NCBI GenBank assembly: GCA_900315015.1
Contig: OMXJ01000013.1
Coordinates: 1-64,000, forward strand
Direction: 5' to 3'
From: an uncultured Eubacteriales bacterium
Lineage (GTDB): Bacteria; Bacillota; Clostridia; Lachnospirales; Lachnospiraceae
DNA length: 64,000 bases
Below the pieces are notes generated by a model. That model worked only from the letters and a program-made list of their open reading frames with translations. It did not search any database and had not been told where the DNA came from. The translations under genes and the position numbers were made by a program. Position 1 is the stretch's first letter. The number at the start of each line of letters is the position of its first letter. Positions 25,625-34,628 of the stretch are shown here, one piece after another.

Positions 25625-27880
25625 TTACTCTGAAAAGCTCTTGCTGCCCCAGACCGTAAGCTGATTTGTTTTTCCAAGTGCTGTAAATACCGGGGTTTCA
25701 ATTGAAGTGCCATCAATATTCTGCATGAGAGCAACACCTGAATAGGTCTCACCGTCAATAACAAGCTCGATATAAGGAGTTCCTGCCTCAAGCGACCAGC
25801 TTCCACTTGCTGCACCTGTAATAGTTCCATCTACACTCAGACTAATGAAGGAAGGAACATTCACCTCATAGTTTGCATAATCTATATCAAGCTTATGAAG
25901 GATCATCTCATACTCACCTGCTACCTCTTCAGCACTAAGTCCGTTTTCATTTAGAGTCTCACCTGATGTCTCAAAAGGCGAAGCAACAAGCCAGCCTTCC
26001 TTAGTAGTAAAGAGCTGATTTACCTTTACAAAATGAGCCTCTGTACCATTTGTGGTTCTTGAATGATATACAATGTAAGCCTTGCCGTCATCATCCACAA
26101 AGGCTGAATTATGGCCCTGTGCAACTCTGCCTGTAAGATTAGTTCTCCACTTATAGCCGCCGAACAATCTTACACCAACGCTAAGATTGTAATTAAATAT
26201 GTAAGAATCAAATAAAGCTGAATTACCGAGTTCATCAACATATTCACCGTCTACATTCTTACTTCTGAATACTCTTACATTATAGCCGCCCTTAGCCTCA
26301 AGGTTTCCATAAGAAATGAAGAGATAATAATAATCTCCTATTCTCTGTATATAAGAAGCCTCACCAGAAACATACTTTCCGCCAGCTATCTTCTTTCCAA
26401 AATAAGCATCACTATGAGCATTTGTTTCATAGCTTACGGTATAATCTCTTAGCCCCGTTGAATTATCAAGCTTTAGAAGGAAAATTCCTCCCGACCATGA
26501 ACCATAGCTCATCCAGAGATTTCCCGCATCATCGTAAAATACACAAGGGTCGATACAGTTAGGATACTCATCTCCCCATTTTCTATTGCTTACACCGTGC
26601 TTTATGTAACGCTCAGGAACGCTATCCTCGCCTGTAACAAGGGCTACATCCGTTGCATCATAATTACTTTCAGTGAAACCGCCATAAACGATGGTTCCGG
26701 CGTACTCATAAGGTCCTGTTACAGTATCTGCTGTTAAAAGCACTATATTAGAAATCCAGTTGTCACCGTTTGCACTAAGATACATACAGTACTTGCCCAT
26801 TTCCTCATTATAGATAACATCCGGAGCCCATAAATAATCGAACCAGTTACCAGCACTAGAATCTTCATTATAAGCTCTTATCTGATCCTTTACTTCCTTA
26901 GTGAAGCTATCCCTGAAAGCCTTGTCCATGTTCGACCAGTTTATAAGGTCTGTAGACTTAGATAAGGCCATGTGAGTTCCGAATACATAATAGGTTCCAT
27001 CAGTATCCTTAAAAATGCTAGGATCATGACAGGCAGTAGTTTTTACTGAAACCTTCTTGTCGGTTGGAATATCCACCTTGACCTGAGACATTGACATCTT
27101 AAGCACCATTCTGATCATTGCTTCCTGACCTGCATAGGTGAACTTAACATAAGGTCTTAAGATGACCTCTTCATCTGTAGAAGCAGCCTTAACGCTCACA
27201 CCAGGTGCATAAAGGCCAGAGGTCAATAGCGATAAAACCCCAAACGCCATAAGGAACATTTTAAGAGAAGAACCTGCTCCCTTATTTGAATCAGAGCCCT
27301 TTTTCTTTTTAAGGCCAAGCATTATGAGGAGAAGAACGATAATTATAACTGCAGCGACTATAACGCCTACTACTATGCCATTTATGGTTCCATTTTGAGG
27401 AGTCTGTCCGCTTACTGTAGTAGTGCCTTCAGGAGCCTTTGTAACACCAGTGCTATCAGGAGCCTGCGCAGCACCTTCTTCATTCGAAACAGGAGGAAAA
27501 ACAGTTTCATCTCCAACTAAAGTGCCGCTAAAGGTAAAGGTCTCACCGCTCTTTATAGTATCAAAGGAAGCTGGAAGCTCTGTTCCATTAGAAGGAAGAA
27601 GTCCTTCAGTATTGCTATAGGTAACCGAAACCTCACCTACCTGCCAGCCGGCACGTTCGTTAATAATATTAAGCTCAAAGGAAATATCCTCACCTGCGGC
27701 ATATTCATCCTTATCAGTTGTAAGGGTGACCGTAACATCCGTATCAGTACCAGTAAATTCTGCAGCACTTAATTTTTTTAAACCTGCAGTGCCAAGTGAA
27801 AGAGAAAGAGCTACTGCCGCAATAGAAAGCGCAGCTGCCGAAGACTTCACTTTTGATAAAACCTTCTTCTTTATATTCAT
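25625..27880 (-). CDS. Membrane-tethered GH43 endo-arabinanase
   Basis: 751 aa. Signal peptide (about 11-40), a beta-rich domain (42-130), a Pro/Thr/Gly linker, a membrane helix (167-190) ending in KKKK, a second helix (206-228), then a GH43 catalytic domain and a C-terminal beta domain. Catalytic triad by pattern: Asp286 (HDPSIF), Asp444 (NCIDPCVF), Glu507 (SGEASY). NCIDPCVF and the GHNS segment place it with endo-1,5-alpha-L-arabinanases. It should cut arabinan outside the cell while held by a helical hairpin. ATG 27880 is chosen over upstream TTG/ATG codons by GGAGG spacing. Confidence 0.85.
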   Translation of the reverse strand: MNIKKKVLSKVKSSAAALSIAAVALSLSLGTAGLKKLSAAEFTGTDTDVTVTLTTDKDEYAAGEDISFELNIINERAGWQVGEVSVTYSNTEGLLPSNGTELPASFDTIKSGETFTFSGTLVGDETVFPPVSNEEGAAQAPDSTGVTKAPEGTTTVSGQTPQNGTINGIVVGVIVAAVIIIVLLLIMLGLKKKKGSDSNKGAGSSLKMFLMAFGVLSLLTSGLYAPGVSVKAASTDEEVILRPYVKFTYAGQEAMIRMVLKMSMSQVKVDIPTDKKVSVKTTACHDPSIFKDTDGTYYVFGTHMALSKSTDLINWSNMDKAFRDSFTKEVKDQIRAYNEDSSAGNWFDYLWAPDVIYNEEMGKYCMYLSANGDNWISNIVLLTADTVTGPYEYAGTIVYGGFTESNYDATDVALVTGEDSVPERYIKHGVSNRKWGDEYPNCIDPCVFYDDAGNLWMSYGSWSGGIFLLKLDNSTGLRDYTVSYETNAHSDAYFGKKIAGGKYVSGEASYIQRIGDYYYLFISYGNLEAKGGYNVRVFRSKNVDGEYVDELGNSALFDSYIFNYNLSVGVRLFGGYKWRTNLTGRVAQGHNSAFVDDDGKAYIVYHSRTTNGTEAHFVKVNQLFTTKEGWLVASPFETSGETLNENGLSAEEVAGEYEMILHKLDIDYANYEVNVPSFISLSVDGTITGAASGSWSLEAGTPYIELVIDGETYSGVALMQNIDGTSIETPVFTALGKTNQLTVWGSKSFSE

Positions 27881-27909
27881 CATGCCCTCCAATTAACTAA
27901 ACTCCAAAA

Positions 27910-28191
27910 TCACCACTTTTTCTTAGGACAATGGCCGTCCTTATATACTGCCTTAAGCTCCACGTAACAGCCGCAGGCAAAACAGGTACCTGCATTAAGA
28001 AGCTCGCACTCCTTGCAGATATCAAGCCTTCTGTCATATTCCTCATCACTTACCCTTCTTTTATCCGGCGCCCTATTTATATACGCCTCGATAGTTTCTC
28101 TGTAAGCCTTAGGATCCGCCTCCCTAAGAAGGCATTTATAACAAATTCTATTATCAGCTCCGCTTCTTTCCAAAGCTCCACCAGAACTCAT
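27910..28191 (-). CDS. DUF6171-like cysteine-rich protein
   Basis: About 93 aa with paired cysteines: CYKC, then CKEC, CFACGCYVE and a terminal HCPKKKW. This is the zinc-ribbon-like layout of the DUF6171 proteins common in Lachnospiraceae. Function is unknown. ATG 28191 (AAGGATGG about ten bases ahead) is preferred to GTG 28224. It lies 29 bases before the endo-arabinanase and is probably co-transcribed with it, though a link to arabinan use is not obvious. Confidence 0.75.
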   Translation of the reverse strand: MSSGGALERSGADNRICYKCLLREADPKAYRETIEAYINRAPDKRRVSDEEYDRRLDICKECELLNAGTCFACGCYVELKAVYKDGHCPKKKW

Positions 28192-28386
28192 ATTTAAATC
28201 ACACCATCCTTTTATATATGCCACGCTAAATCATAACGCATATACATGCTGATATATTTATAGAAGTATATATATAACAATAAATATATTCATGACAATA
28301 AACTAATTTATGATAATAAATATATTTTTGATAAAAAATATACAGCAGCTATTATATACGCTGATAAAATTACATTTGAAATATAA

Positions 28387-29367
28387 TTACAAGATCATGT
28401 TCTTATAATCAAATACAGGATTACCGGCTTCATCCCATTCTACCTTCATAATGAAGGCATGTCTATTAGGGTCATATAGCGGATTTCCTACAATATCTCT
28501 ATAGGTTCTTGCATGGAACATACATACATCAGTTCCATCAGGAAGCTTAGTAAAGGAATTATGGCCAGGTCCAAAGAAGCCAAGCTCTGCATTTGAGCAA
28601 AGAACAGGCTTTTTCTCCTTTTTCCACTCTCTTGGATCTAAAAGATCAGCATCCTTATCAATACTGAGCATTCCCATGCAGTAAACCTCACCAGTAGCAC
28701 TTGCTGAATAGGTAAGGAATATCTTATCATTATGCTTAACTACTGCCGGGCCTTCATTTACCCAGATATCTCTTCTCTCCCAGTCATAATCAGGAGTAGT
28801 AAGAAGAACCTGTGCTGTAGAAAGCTTAGTAGGGCTCTCCATCTTTGCGATGTAAAGGTTAGAAATCTGAATTCCAACGCTTACCTTTTCAGCCCAGACA
28901 TAGTACCATTCGCCATTATTTTCAAAAACTGTAGCATCAAGAGAAAAGGCCTCAAAGGAATAAATATCATCATCACTTCTTTGAATCATTCCTCTCTCTA
29001 CCCACTCATCCTTCATAGGATCACTTCCAAGACACTCAAGGATGTATGGACGAAGTCTCCAGATATCATCTTTTCTTGAACTTGCAAAATAAATGAACCA
29101 CTTACCATTAATAAAGTGAAGTTCCGGAGCCCAGACATGCTCACTCATGTCGCCGCTCTCATGACGATGCCAGATTTCCTTTTCCTGTGCATCCCTTAAA
29201 GCATACAGACTGTCAGCACATCTTAAAATTATTTTATCATAAGCAGGAACTGAAGCGGTAAAATAATACTTACCATCGGTATGTCTATATACATACGGAT
29301 CTGCTCTCTGCTCTATTAACGGCACATTAAGCCTCTTATTTTCATCTTTTAAAATATTATTCATCAT
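28387..29367 (-). CDS. GH43 exo-acting arabinofuranosidase, intracellular
   Basis: A 326-aa five-bladed GH43 enzyme with no signal peptide. Catalytic residues by pattern: Asp23 (RADPYVY), Asp144 (SLDATVF), Glu205 (NEGPAVV). Compact length and sequence pattern resemble the GH43 subfamily of exo-1,5-alpha-L-arabinofuranosidases. It would trim imported arabino-oligosaccharides in the cytoplasm. GGAGAAAT precedes ATG 29367; the next codon is also ATG. A 40-bp tandem repeat begins just upstream. Confidence 0.86.
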   Translation of the reverse strand: MMNNILKDENKRLNVPLIEQRADPYVYRHTDGKYYFTASVPAYDKIILRCADSLYALRDAQEKEIWHRHESGDMSEHVWAPELHFINGKWFIYFASSRKDDIWRLRPYILECLGSDPMKDEWVERGMIQRSDDDIYSFEAFSLDATVFENNGEWYYVWAEKVSVGIQISNLYIAKMESPTKLSTAQVLLTTPDYDWERRDIWVNEGPAVVKHNDKIFLTYSASATGEVYCMGMLSIDKDADLLDPREWKKEKKPVLCSNAELGFFGPGHNSFTKLPDGTDVCMFHARTYRDIVGNPLYDPNRHAFIMKVEWDEAGNPVFDYKNMIL

Positions 29368-29379
29368 ATTTCTCCATTT

Positions 29380-29500
29380 GTAGTATTTTTCCCAGACATT
29401 TCTTAATTACTTTTCTTTTTGTAGTATTTTTCCAGTTATTTCTTAATTACTTTTCTTTTTGTAGTATTTTTCCAGTTATTTCTTAATTACTTTTCTTTTC
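29380..29500. repeat. 40-bp tandem repeat, three copies
   Basis: Units start at 29380, 29421 and 29461. Each begins GTAGTATTTTTCC and includes TTTCTTAATTACTTTTC. Copies 2 and 3 are identical except for the last base. The array ends only 12 bases before the start codon of the exo-GH43 gene (minus strand), so it forms that mRNA's leader or promoter. Confidence 0.9.
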
Positions 29501-29707
29501 GCTATGTCTCTTTTCATCTTTAAAGCGGGGTATTTCCCGCTTATTTTCGGCTATTCCAGAGACCTTTTCATTTTTTTCTATTTTCTTTCCCATCTACTAT
29601 TTAATTATATTATAAAACATTTCACAAAAAACTCAATGTATTTTCACATAATTATTTATAAAAATCTATCCGCTCATATTTAAAAAACTTTATAAAACTT
29701 TAAAAAT

Positions 29708-29758
29708 ATGGCCTCCGGCTACTGAAGGTATCCCCCACAGCTTTGCCGGAAGCCACAT
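29708..29758 (-). terminator. Terminator of the large arabinan operon
   Basis: Minus strand: GTGGCTTCCGGC and GCCGGAGGCCAT pair around a 25-nt loop, followed by ATTTTTAAAG. It lies 80 bases after the LamG lipoprotein stop. Confidence 0.8.
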
Positions 29759-29838
29759 GCTTTAGCTTAGTTTATACTCTAGCTATGTCCGGCTGGAAAT
29801 CACTTTCCATTCAGACTATTAAGTTTTAAAACTACAAA

Positions 29839-31935
29839 TTATTCAATTGAAAGAATGTCATTGTAGCATGCTTCGTTTGTGAAGAAGAAGTAGCAAGGAT
29901 CAGCAGCTGTAAGAAGTGATGTTACCTTAGCTGTTTCCTTCCATTCCTTACCATCAGCACCAACGAAGGTGTAATCTACGTTAAGTGTTCCGCCATCTCT
30001 TGAGATAACGATTGTAACGTCTGCATCCTTCATCATGTTAAGCCAATCAGCCCACTGGCCGTCTTCCCAATCCTTTGTAAACTCAGCTGCGTATGAAGCA
30101 TCGCCCCATCCGTAAGCATCTGCTCTAAGAACTGCATACTCTGCATAGCCTTCAGCCTGTGATGCTGGAGCAACGTGAGCTTCGGTAGCTGTGTTACAGA
30201 ATGCAAGTACAAAGTTCTCCCAGTTGTTGTTACCTAATGTGAAGTTTGTAAGCTTAACTGTCTTTGTTGCGCCATCAGCAATCTCTGTGCCTGCTGTCCA
30301 ATCTGACCAGAAAGTACCTGTAAGATCTGTATTACCAATATGATCAATTGCGCTAGGATCTGCTGTTACTTTGATAACATCACCAACGCTAAGAACTTCT
30401 ACATAGCTGTGCTCGCCTGTAAGGAAGAAGTATACAGGATCTTCTGGCTTAATTGTTGACTCAACTGAAGATGTTGATGTATAAACTGTTCCGTTGAAAT
30501 CTTTGATTTCAGCTGCAACTGTGATGTTTCCACCATTTCTTGAAATCTTAAGAACAACATCAGCCTCAACCATGATTGATTCCTGCCAGTTCTTCCAGTT
30601 ATCCCATGTCCAGTTAAATGATACTGTATCATCTGCTGCGTTCTCACTGTTAGCGATCCAGTTGTAATCTGCATTACCCCAGCTGTAGCAGTCTGCACGG
30701 AATACACCGTACTCAACGTGACCTTCTGAAGTATTAGGATCTACGCCGGCTTCTGTCTTATCGTTTGTGAAAACAGTTACAAAGTTATCATACATCTGCA
30801 GACCATCTGAGTAGTTCTTAAGAACAACTTCCTTTGTCTCACCGTCTTTTAATTCATATGACTCTGTCCAGTCTGTCCACCAGTTATTATCAAGATCTAC
30901 AGTACCGATTGTATCGATAGCTGCCTCGTTAGGAGTGATAACGATTTCACGCTCTGGCTCCTCAAAAGCAACTGAAGGATCGCCCTGCTGATAAAGTGTA
31001 AGTGCCTGTCCTGCTGTAAGTGCCTGATCAAATACATATACTTCATCGAATGCACCCTTGAAGATAGCATCCCAGTAGTTAACACCAACAAGGAAATCAA
31101 AGTTGTCTGATGGTGCCATTGTTCCAGGAACAACAACTATTTCAACAACATTTCCATCTGCATCCTTGTTTACAAGCTCCTGACCATTTAAGTAAAGCTG
31201 TGCTGCAAAGCAGTTAGGATCTGAAGCTGCTGGCTTTGATGCATCAACAACGAGTGTAACATTGACCCATTCCTTAAGGTGCTCTGTAGCTTCTGGTGAA
31301 GCCCATGCCGGCCAGTTGTTAACAAGTTCTGTATTAAGTCCATCGTATGACCATACGCAAGGGAATGCTGCACCATCTGGATTCCACTCTGTTCTTGTAA
31401 GGTTAAGGTAATGCTGACCACCAGTTGCATCGCCGTGTACATCAGGACCGAACTGGATTGTTGGCATATAGTTTGAGAAACGTGTAGCATACATCCAGTA
31501 TGAAACTGTATATGTATCACCAACACCGTTTACGTCTGTAAGCTTTAAACCATTCTTACCATCAAGGTAAACTGCCTCGCCCTTAACACCAGGGATACGA
31601 ACAACTTCCTTGCCCTCTGCTGCTGAAAGAATAGGTGTAGCTGCTGTATCCTGTGCTGTAACCTGGATACCATCATTTCCATCAGCCTCATCAAATGAGT
31701 AGTAATAAACTGGATCTGGAAGTGCTTCGCCCTCTACTGCCGGCTCTGTTACCTCTGTAGTTGGTTCTGTAGTAGCTTCCTGTGTGGTAGCTTCTGTGGC
31801 CTTTGTAGTCGCCTCTGTTGCTGCTGTAGTTGCTGCTGTTGTAGATGAATCCTGTCCCTTATTTCCACAGCCGCTCATCAATGTAGCAGCCATAGCAACT
31901 GCCATAGCAGTGCTCAATAACTTTTTGTTCTTCAT
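29839..31935 (-). CDS. LamG-domain surface lipoprotein with duplicated C-terminal domain
   Basis: 698 aa. Lipobox LMSGC (Cys23), then a Thr/Glu/Ala linker, then a LamG/concanavalin-type jelly roll (about 75-320, with GEAVYLDGKNGLKL and FDEVYVFDQAL). Two copies of one further domain follow (about 340-520 and 525-698). Paired segments are DNNWWTDWTESYELKDGETK / TGTFWSDWTAGTEIADGATK and RADCYSWGNADYNW / RADAYGWGDASY. No catalytic domain is seen. Probably binds arabinan or a decorated glycan at the cell surface and feeds the adjacent importer. It follows the binding-protein gene by 60 bases. Confidence 0.82.
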   Translation of the reverse strand: MKNKKLLSTAMAVAMAATLMSGCGNKGQDSSTTAATTAATEATTKATEATTQEATTEPTTEVTEPAVEGEALPDPVYYYSFDEADGNDGIQVTAQDTAATPILSAAEGKEVVRIPGVKGEAVYLDGKNGLKLTDVNGVGDTYTVSYWMYATRFSNYMPTIQFGPDVHGDATGGQHYLNLTRTEWNPDGAAFPCVWSYDGLNTELVNNWPAWASPEATEHLKEWVNVTLVVDASKPAASDPNCFAAQLYLNGQELVNKDADGNVVEIVVVPGTMAPSDNFDFLVGVNYWDAIFKGAFDEVYVFDQALTAGQALTLYQQGDPSVAFEEPEREIVITPNEAAIDTIGTVDLDNNWWTDWTESYELKDGETKEVVLKNYSDGLQMYDNFVTVFTNDKTEAGVDPNTSEGHVEYGVFRADCYSWGNADYNWIANSENAADDTVSFNWTWDNWKNWQESIMVEADVVLKISRNGGNITVAAEIKDFNGTVYTSTSSVESTIKPEDPVYFFLTGEHSYVEVLSVGDVIKVTADPSAIDHIGNTDLTGTFWSDWTAGTEIADGATKTVKLTNFTLGNNNWENFVLAFCNTATEAHVAPASQAEGYAEYAVLRADAYGWGDASYAAEFTKDWEDGQWADWLNMMKDADVTIVISRDGGTLNVDYTFVGADGKEWKETAKVTSLLTAADPCYFFFTNEACYNDILSIE

Positions 31936-31998
31936 AGATTTCCTCCATTTAAAAATATATTAAGTAAGAACCTTATCGCTCTTATTTAGTTCAACGAA

Positions 31999-33570
31999 TT
32001 AGAATGAAGATACTATTGCTTCATACTTTTCAAGTTCTTCAGGTGAAAGAACATCATAGCCTGATGGTCCAAAGTATGAAATCATAGCTTCTGCATGATA
32101 GTAGTTAGCCTGACGTGTTGCCTCTTCTACGTATGTAGCAGCCTTAGCCTGTCCGCCATCTACAAGATCATGGATACCGATGTTGTTGAAGTACTGATCA
32201 CAGAAGTTCCAGTAACCAGCAATGTTGTACCAGCCGTAAGGAACTGGTCTTGTGATTGATGCGAAATAATCATCCCAGTACTGCTTGTGATCTTCGTCTG
32301 TTGGGAAGAGTGACTTAAAGCCGTCCCAAACACCTGAATCAAGTGTAATAGGTACCGGCATGTTAGAACTCTTAAGAGGAACACCTGAAGCATTTGTGAT
32401 TGATGTATCAGAGTAGATCTTGATTCTCTCATTCCATCCATCTACGCCCCATCCCATGAACTTAAGAAGAACATATGCTTCGTAAGGATGCTCACAAGAT
32501 GTTGAAACACCGCCCATGTACATGTTACCGATAACGTTATGCTCCTTCTCATCAACTACGTTAGGTGTAACGTAAGGGATGATATCAAGACCATACTGCT
32601 CCTGGTAGCCTTCTGTGTTCCAGATGTTCTGGAATGACCAGAGACCCTCTGAGAATACAGCAACGTGACCTGTTGAACCGAACCATGTGCTCCAGTCTCC
32701 TGACCAGTCTTCCATCTGCTGTGTATTCTGCTGAGGTGCTACATAGCCTCCAAGCTTAAGATCTGAGAACTCCTGCTCTCCGATTGCCCAGTACTGAAGA
32801 TCGAAATCATTTCCGTCGAAACCGAATTCACCCTTGATAGCTCTCTCTGCTGTTGAACAAGCAGCGATACCATAAAGTGAATCAAGTCTGTTGTAGTAGC
32901 CAAGACCATAGTACTTCATACCTGTTCTATCATCAACTGTAGCAGCCTTGATGAGGTCGATCATCTCTGACCATGTCCAGTCTGTACGTGGCATCTCAAG
33001 ATTGAGGTGCTCGATTACGTTTCTGTCGATGAAGATAGCACTTGGCTGATAGTAGGTAGGCATTGCGAAACGTCTTGATGTATCGAACTTACCGATACCA
33101 TATTCCTCGATTGTTGGCATAAGATTTGCTGTTTCCGGATCATTTTCAACATAATCTGTGATGTCTGCCCAGTACATATTAGCAAGAGCTGTATCAGAGT
33201 CTGTACCTGAGAATACATCAGGGAAGGTCTGTGCAGCAGCAGCTGCTGAAAGGTCTGTACTCATGTCTTCGATAACACGTGTCTCTACGGTAATGTTAGG
33301 ATACTTCTCCATGAACTTCTCTGCAAGAAGATTGATGGTTGTCTCATCCTCATAATGCCAGTAGGTAAGTGTAATGTTATCTGTTGTCATCTGTGTATCA
33401 CCGCCTGTAGCTGCTCCGCCATCAGTAGATCCACCAGAATTAGTTGTATCAGGAGCTGTGTTAGTTCCTGAATTTGCAGATGTAGCATCCTGACCCTTTG
33501 TGCCACAACCTGCGAGCATTGTTGTAGCAAGTAAAATCGCTCCAACTCTTCTCAAATTCCTTTTTTTCAT
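31999..33570 (-). CDS. Sugar ABC importer substrate-binding lipoprotein (family 1)
   Basis: A 523-aa lipoprotein with lipobox TMLAGC (Cys22), a Gly/Thr/Asn linker and a MalE-type binding domain (ITLTYWHYEDETTINLLAEKF at the first strand, YLSPxxYE-like region near the end). Likely ligand is an arabino-oligosaccharide (inference from neighbours). It is preceded by its two permease genes. AGGAGG lies ahead of the ATG. Confidence 0.9.
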   Translation of the reverse strand: MKKRNLRRVGAILLATTMLAGCGTKGQDATSANSGTNTAPDTTNSGGSTDGGAATGGDTQMTTDNITLTYWHYEDETTINLLAEKFMEKYPNITVETRVIEDMSTDLSAAAAAQTFPDVFSGTDSDTALANMYWADITDYVENDPETANLMPTIEEYGIGKFDTSRRFAMPTYYQPSAIFIDRNVIEHLNLEMPRTDWTWSEMIDLIKAATVDDRTGMKYYGLGYYNRLDSLYGIAACSTAERAIKGEFGFDGNDFDLQYWAIGEQEFSDLKLGGYVAPQQNTQQMEDWSGDWSTWFGSTGHVAVFSEGLWSFQNIWNTEGYQEQYGLDIIPYVTPNVVDEKEHNVIGNMYMGGVSTSCEHPYEAYVLLKFMGWGVDGWNERIKIYSDTSITNASGVPLKSSNMPVPITLDSGVWDGFKSLFPTDEDHKQYWDDYFASITRPVPYGWYNIAGYWNFCDQYFNNIGIHDLVDGGQAKAATYVEEATRQANYYHAEAMISYFGPSGYDVLSPEELEKYEAIVSSF

Positions 33571-33638
33571 TAATTATTCCTCCTTAGAATTTCTATTTTA
33601 CAGTGCCAAACCCAACTGACACTGTTAAAATCATAAAA

Positions 33639-34628
33639 TTATTCACCTGTGATACCGGTTCTATCAATACTTTCAACGAAATGTCTCTGTAAGAAGAAGT
33701 ACATTACTAAAAGTGGAAGTACACTGATAGTTGTAGCTGCCATTCTTACTGATTCACTAAGTGAAGTTGCCGTATCACCAGTTGCAGCCTTTGTATTAAA
33801 GCTTGTATCAAAGTTCTTAAGCTGAATTACAAGGTTTGTCCAAACGCTCTTGGTTGAAAGACCCTGAACGTAAAGCTCTGTTAGGTAAGATTCATTCCAG
33901 TACCAAACAAATGAAAAAAGTGCTACTGTTATTATGGCCGGTGCTGCTGAAGGAACTGCGATCTTAAAGAAGGTCTTGAAGTGTCCTGCACCGTCTATGG
34001 CAGCTGCCTCAGTAAGTACCTTAGGTATCTGTTTAAAGAACTGGTAGAAAATAAGAATAAAAATCGGAGCATTCAGACCATTTCCAAAAACTGCCGGAAG
34101 GACAAAGGTCCAAACTGTACCGAGGATACCCATCTTATTGTAAAGAACGTAAGTAGGTATCATTGTAACCTGGCTTGGAAGGATGTATGAGAAAAGTAAT
34201 ATTCCCATGCAGAGCTTCTTACCCTTGAAATCATATCTGGCAAAACCATAACCTACCATCATGCAGATAAAAATATTGAAAACAGTTGGCATTCCTGCGA
34301 TAAATATACCTCTAAGGAAGCTCTCAACAAAATTCATTGATGTAGCTGCATCTATATAGTTCTGCAAATATAGTGAACTAGGTAGCCACTTTACGGAAGT
34401 GTCAAGCAGGTCATCTCTGTTCATGAAGCTTGTGCTTATCATGTAGAGCAGAGGATAAATATATACAAAGCCGATACAGATCAATAATCCGTATATTGCA
34501 GCAAGCTTTAAAAATCCCTGTTTCTCCTTAGAACCGAACAGGAATTTGTGAATCTTATTAGTATTCACTCTTGCCCGAATAGGTTCTAGTATGGCCGCTT
34601 GCGGTTGCTTTTTCCATCTTTCTGACAT
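33639..34628 (-). CDS. Sugar ABC importer permease (MalG type)
   Basis: A 329-aa six-helix permease with EAA loop VLTEAAAIDGAGHFKTFFKI. The gene overlaps the 3' end of the upstream permease by 71 bases in another frame; the start is kept because GGAGG lies nine bases ahead and no later start has a ribosome site. It forms the membrane channel with the MalF-type subunit encoded next to it. Confidence 0.88.
   Translation of the reverse strand: MSERWKKQPQAAILEPIRARVNTNKIHKFLFGSKEKQGFLKLAAIYGLLICIGFVYIYPLLYMISTSFMNRDDLLDTSVKWLPSSLYLQNYIDAATSMNFVESFLRGIFIAGMPTVFNIFICMMVGYGFARYDFKGKKLCMGILLFSYILPSQVTMIPTYVLYNKMGILGTVWTFVLPAVFGNGLNAPIFILIFYQFFKQIPKVLTEAAAIDGAGHFKTFFKIAVPSAAPAIITVALFSFVWYWNESYLTELYVQGLSTKSVWTNLVIQLKNFDTSFNTKAATGDTATSLSESVRMAATTISVLPLLVMYFFLQRHFVESIDRTGITGE

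Larger units (their letters stand above)
29368..29838. other. Intergenic region upstream of the exo-GH43 gene
   Basis: 470 bases. It contains a 40-bp tandem repeat (29380-29500), a short hairpin AAGCGGG/CCCGCTT (29523-29541) and the strong terminator of the LamG lipoprotein operon (29708-29758). No gene is visible. Confidence 0.6.

Noticed and set aside
34558-34628. Shorter start for the MalG-type permease to avoid the 71-base overlap
   Set aside because: The only alternative in the overlap is a GTG with no ribosome site, while the upstream ATG has GGAGG at good spacing.
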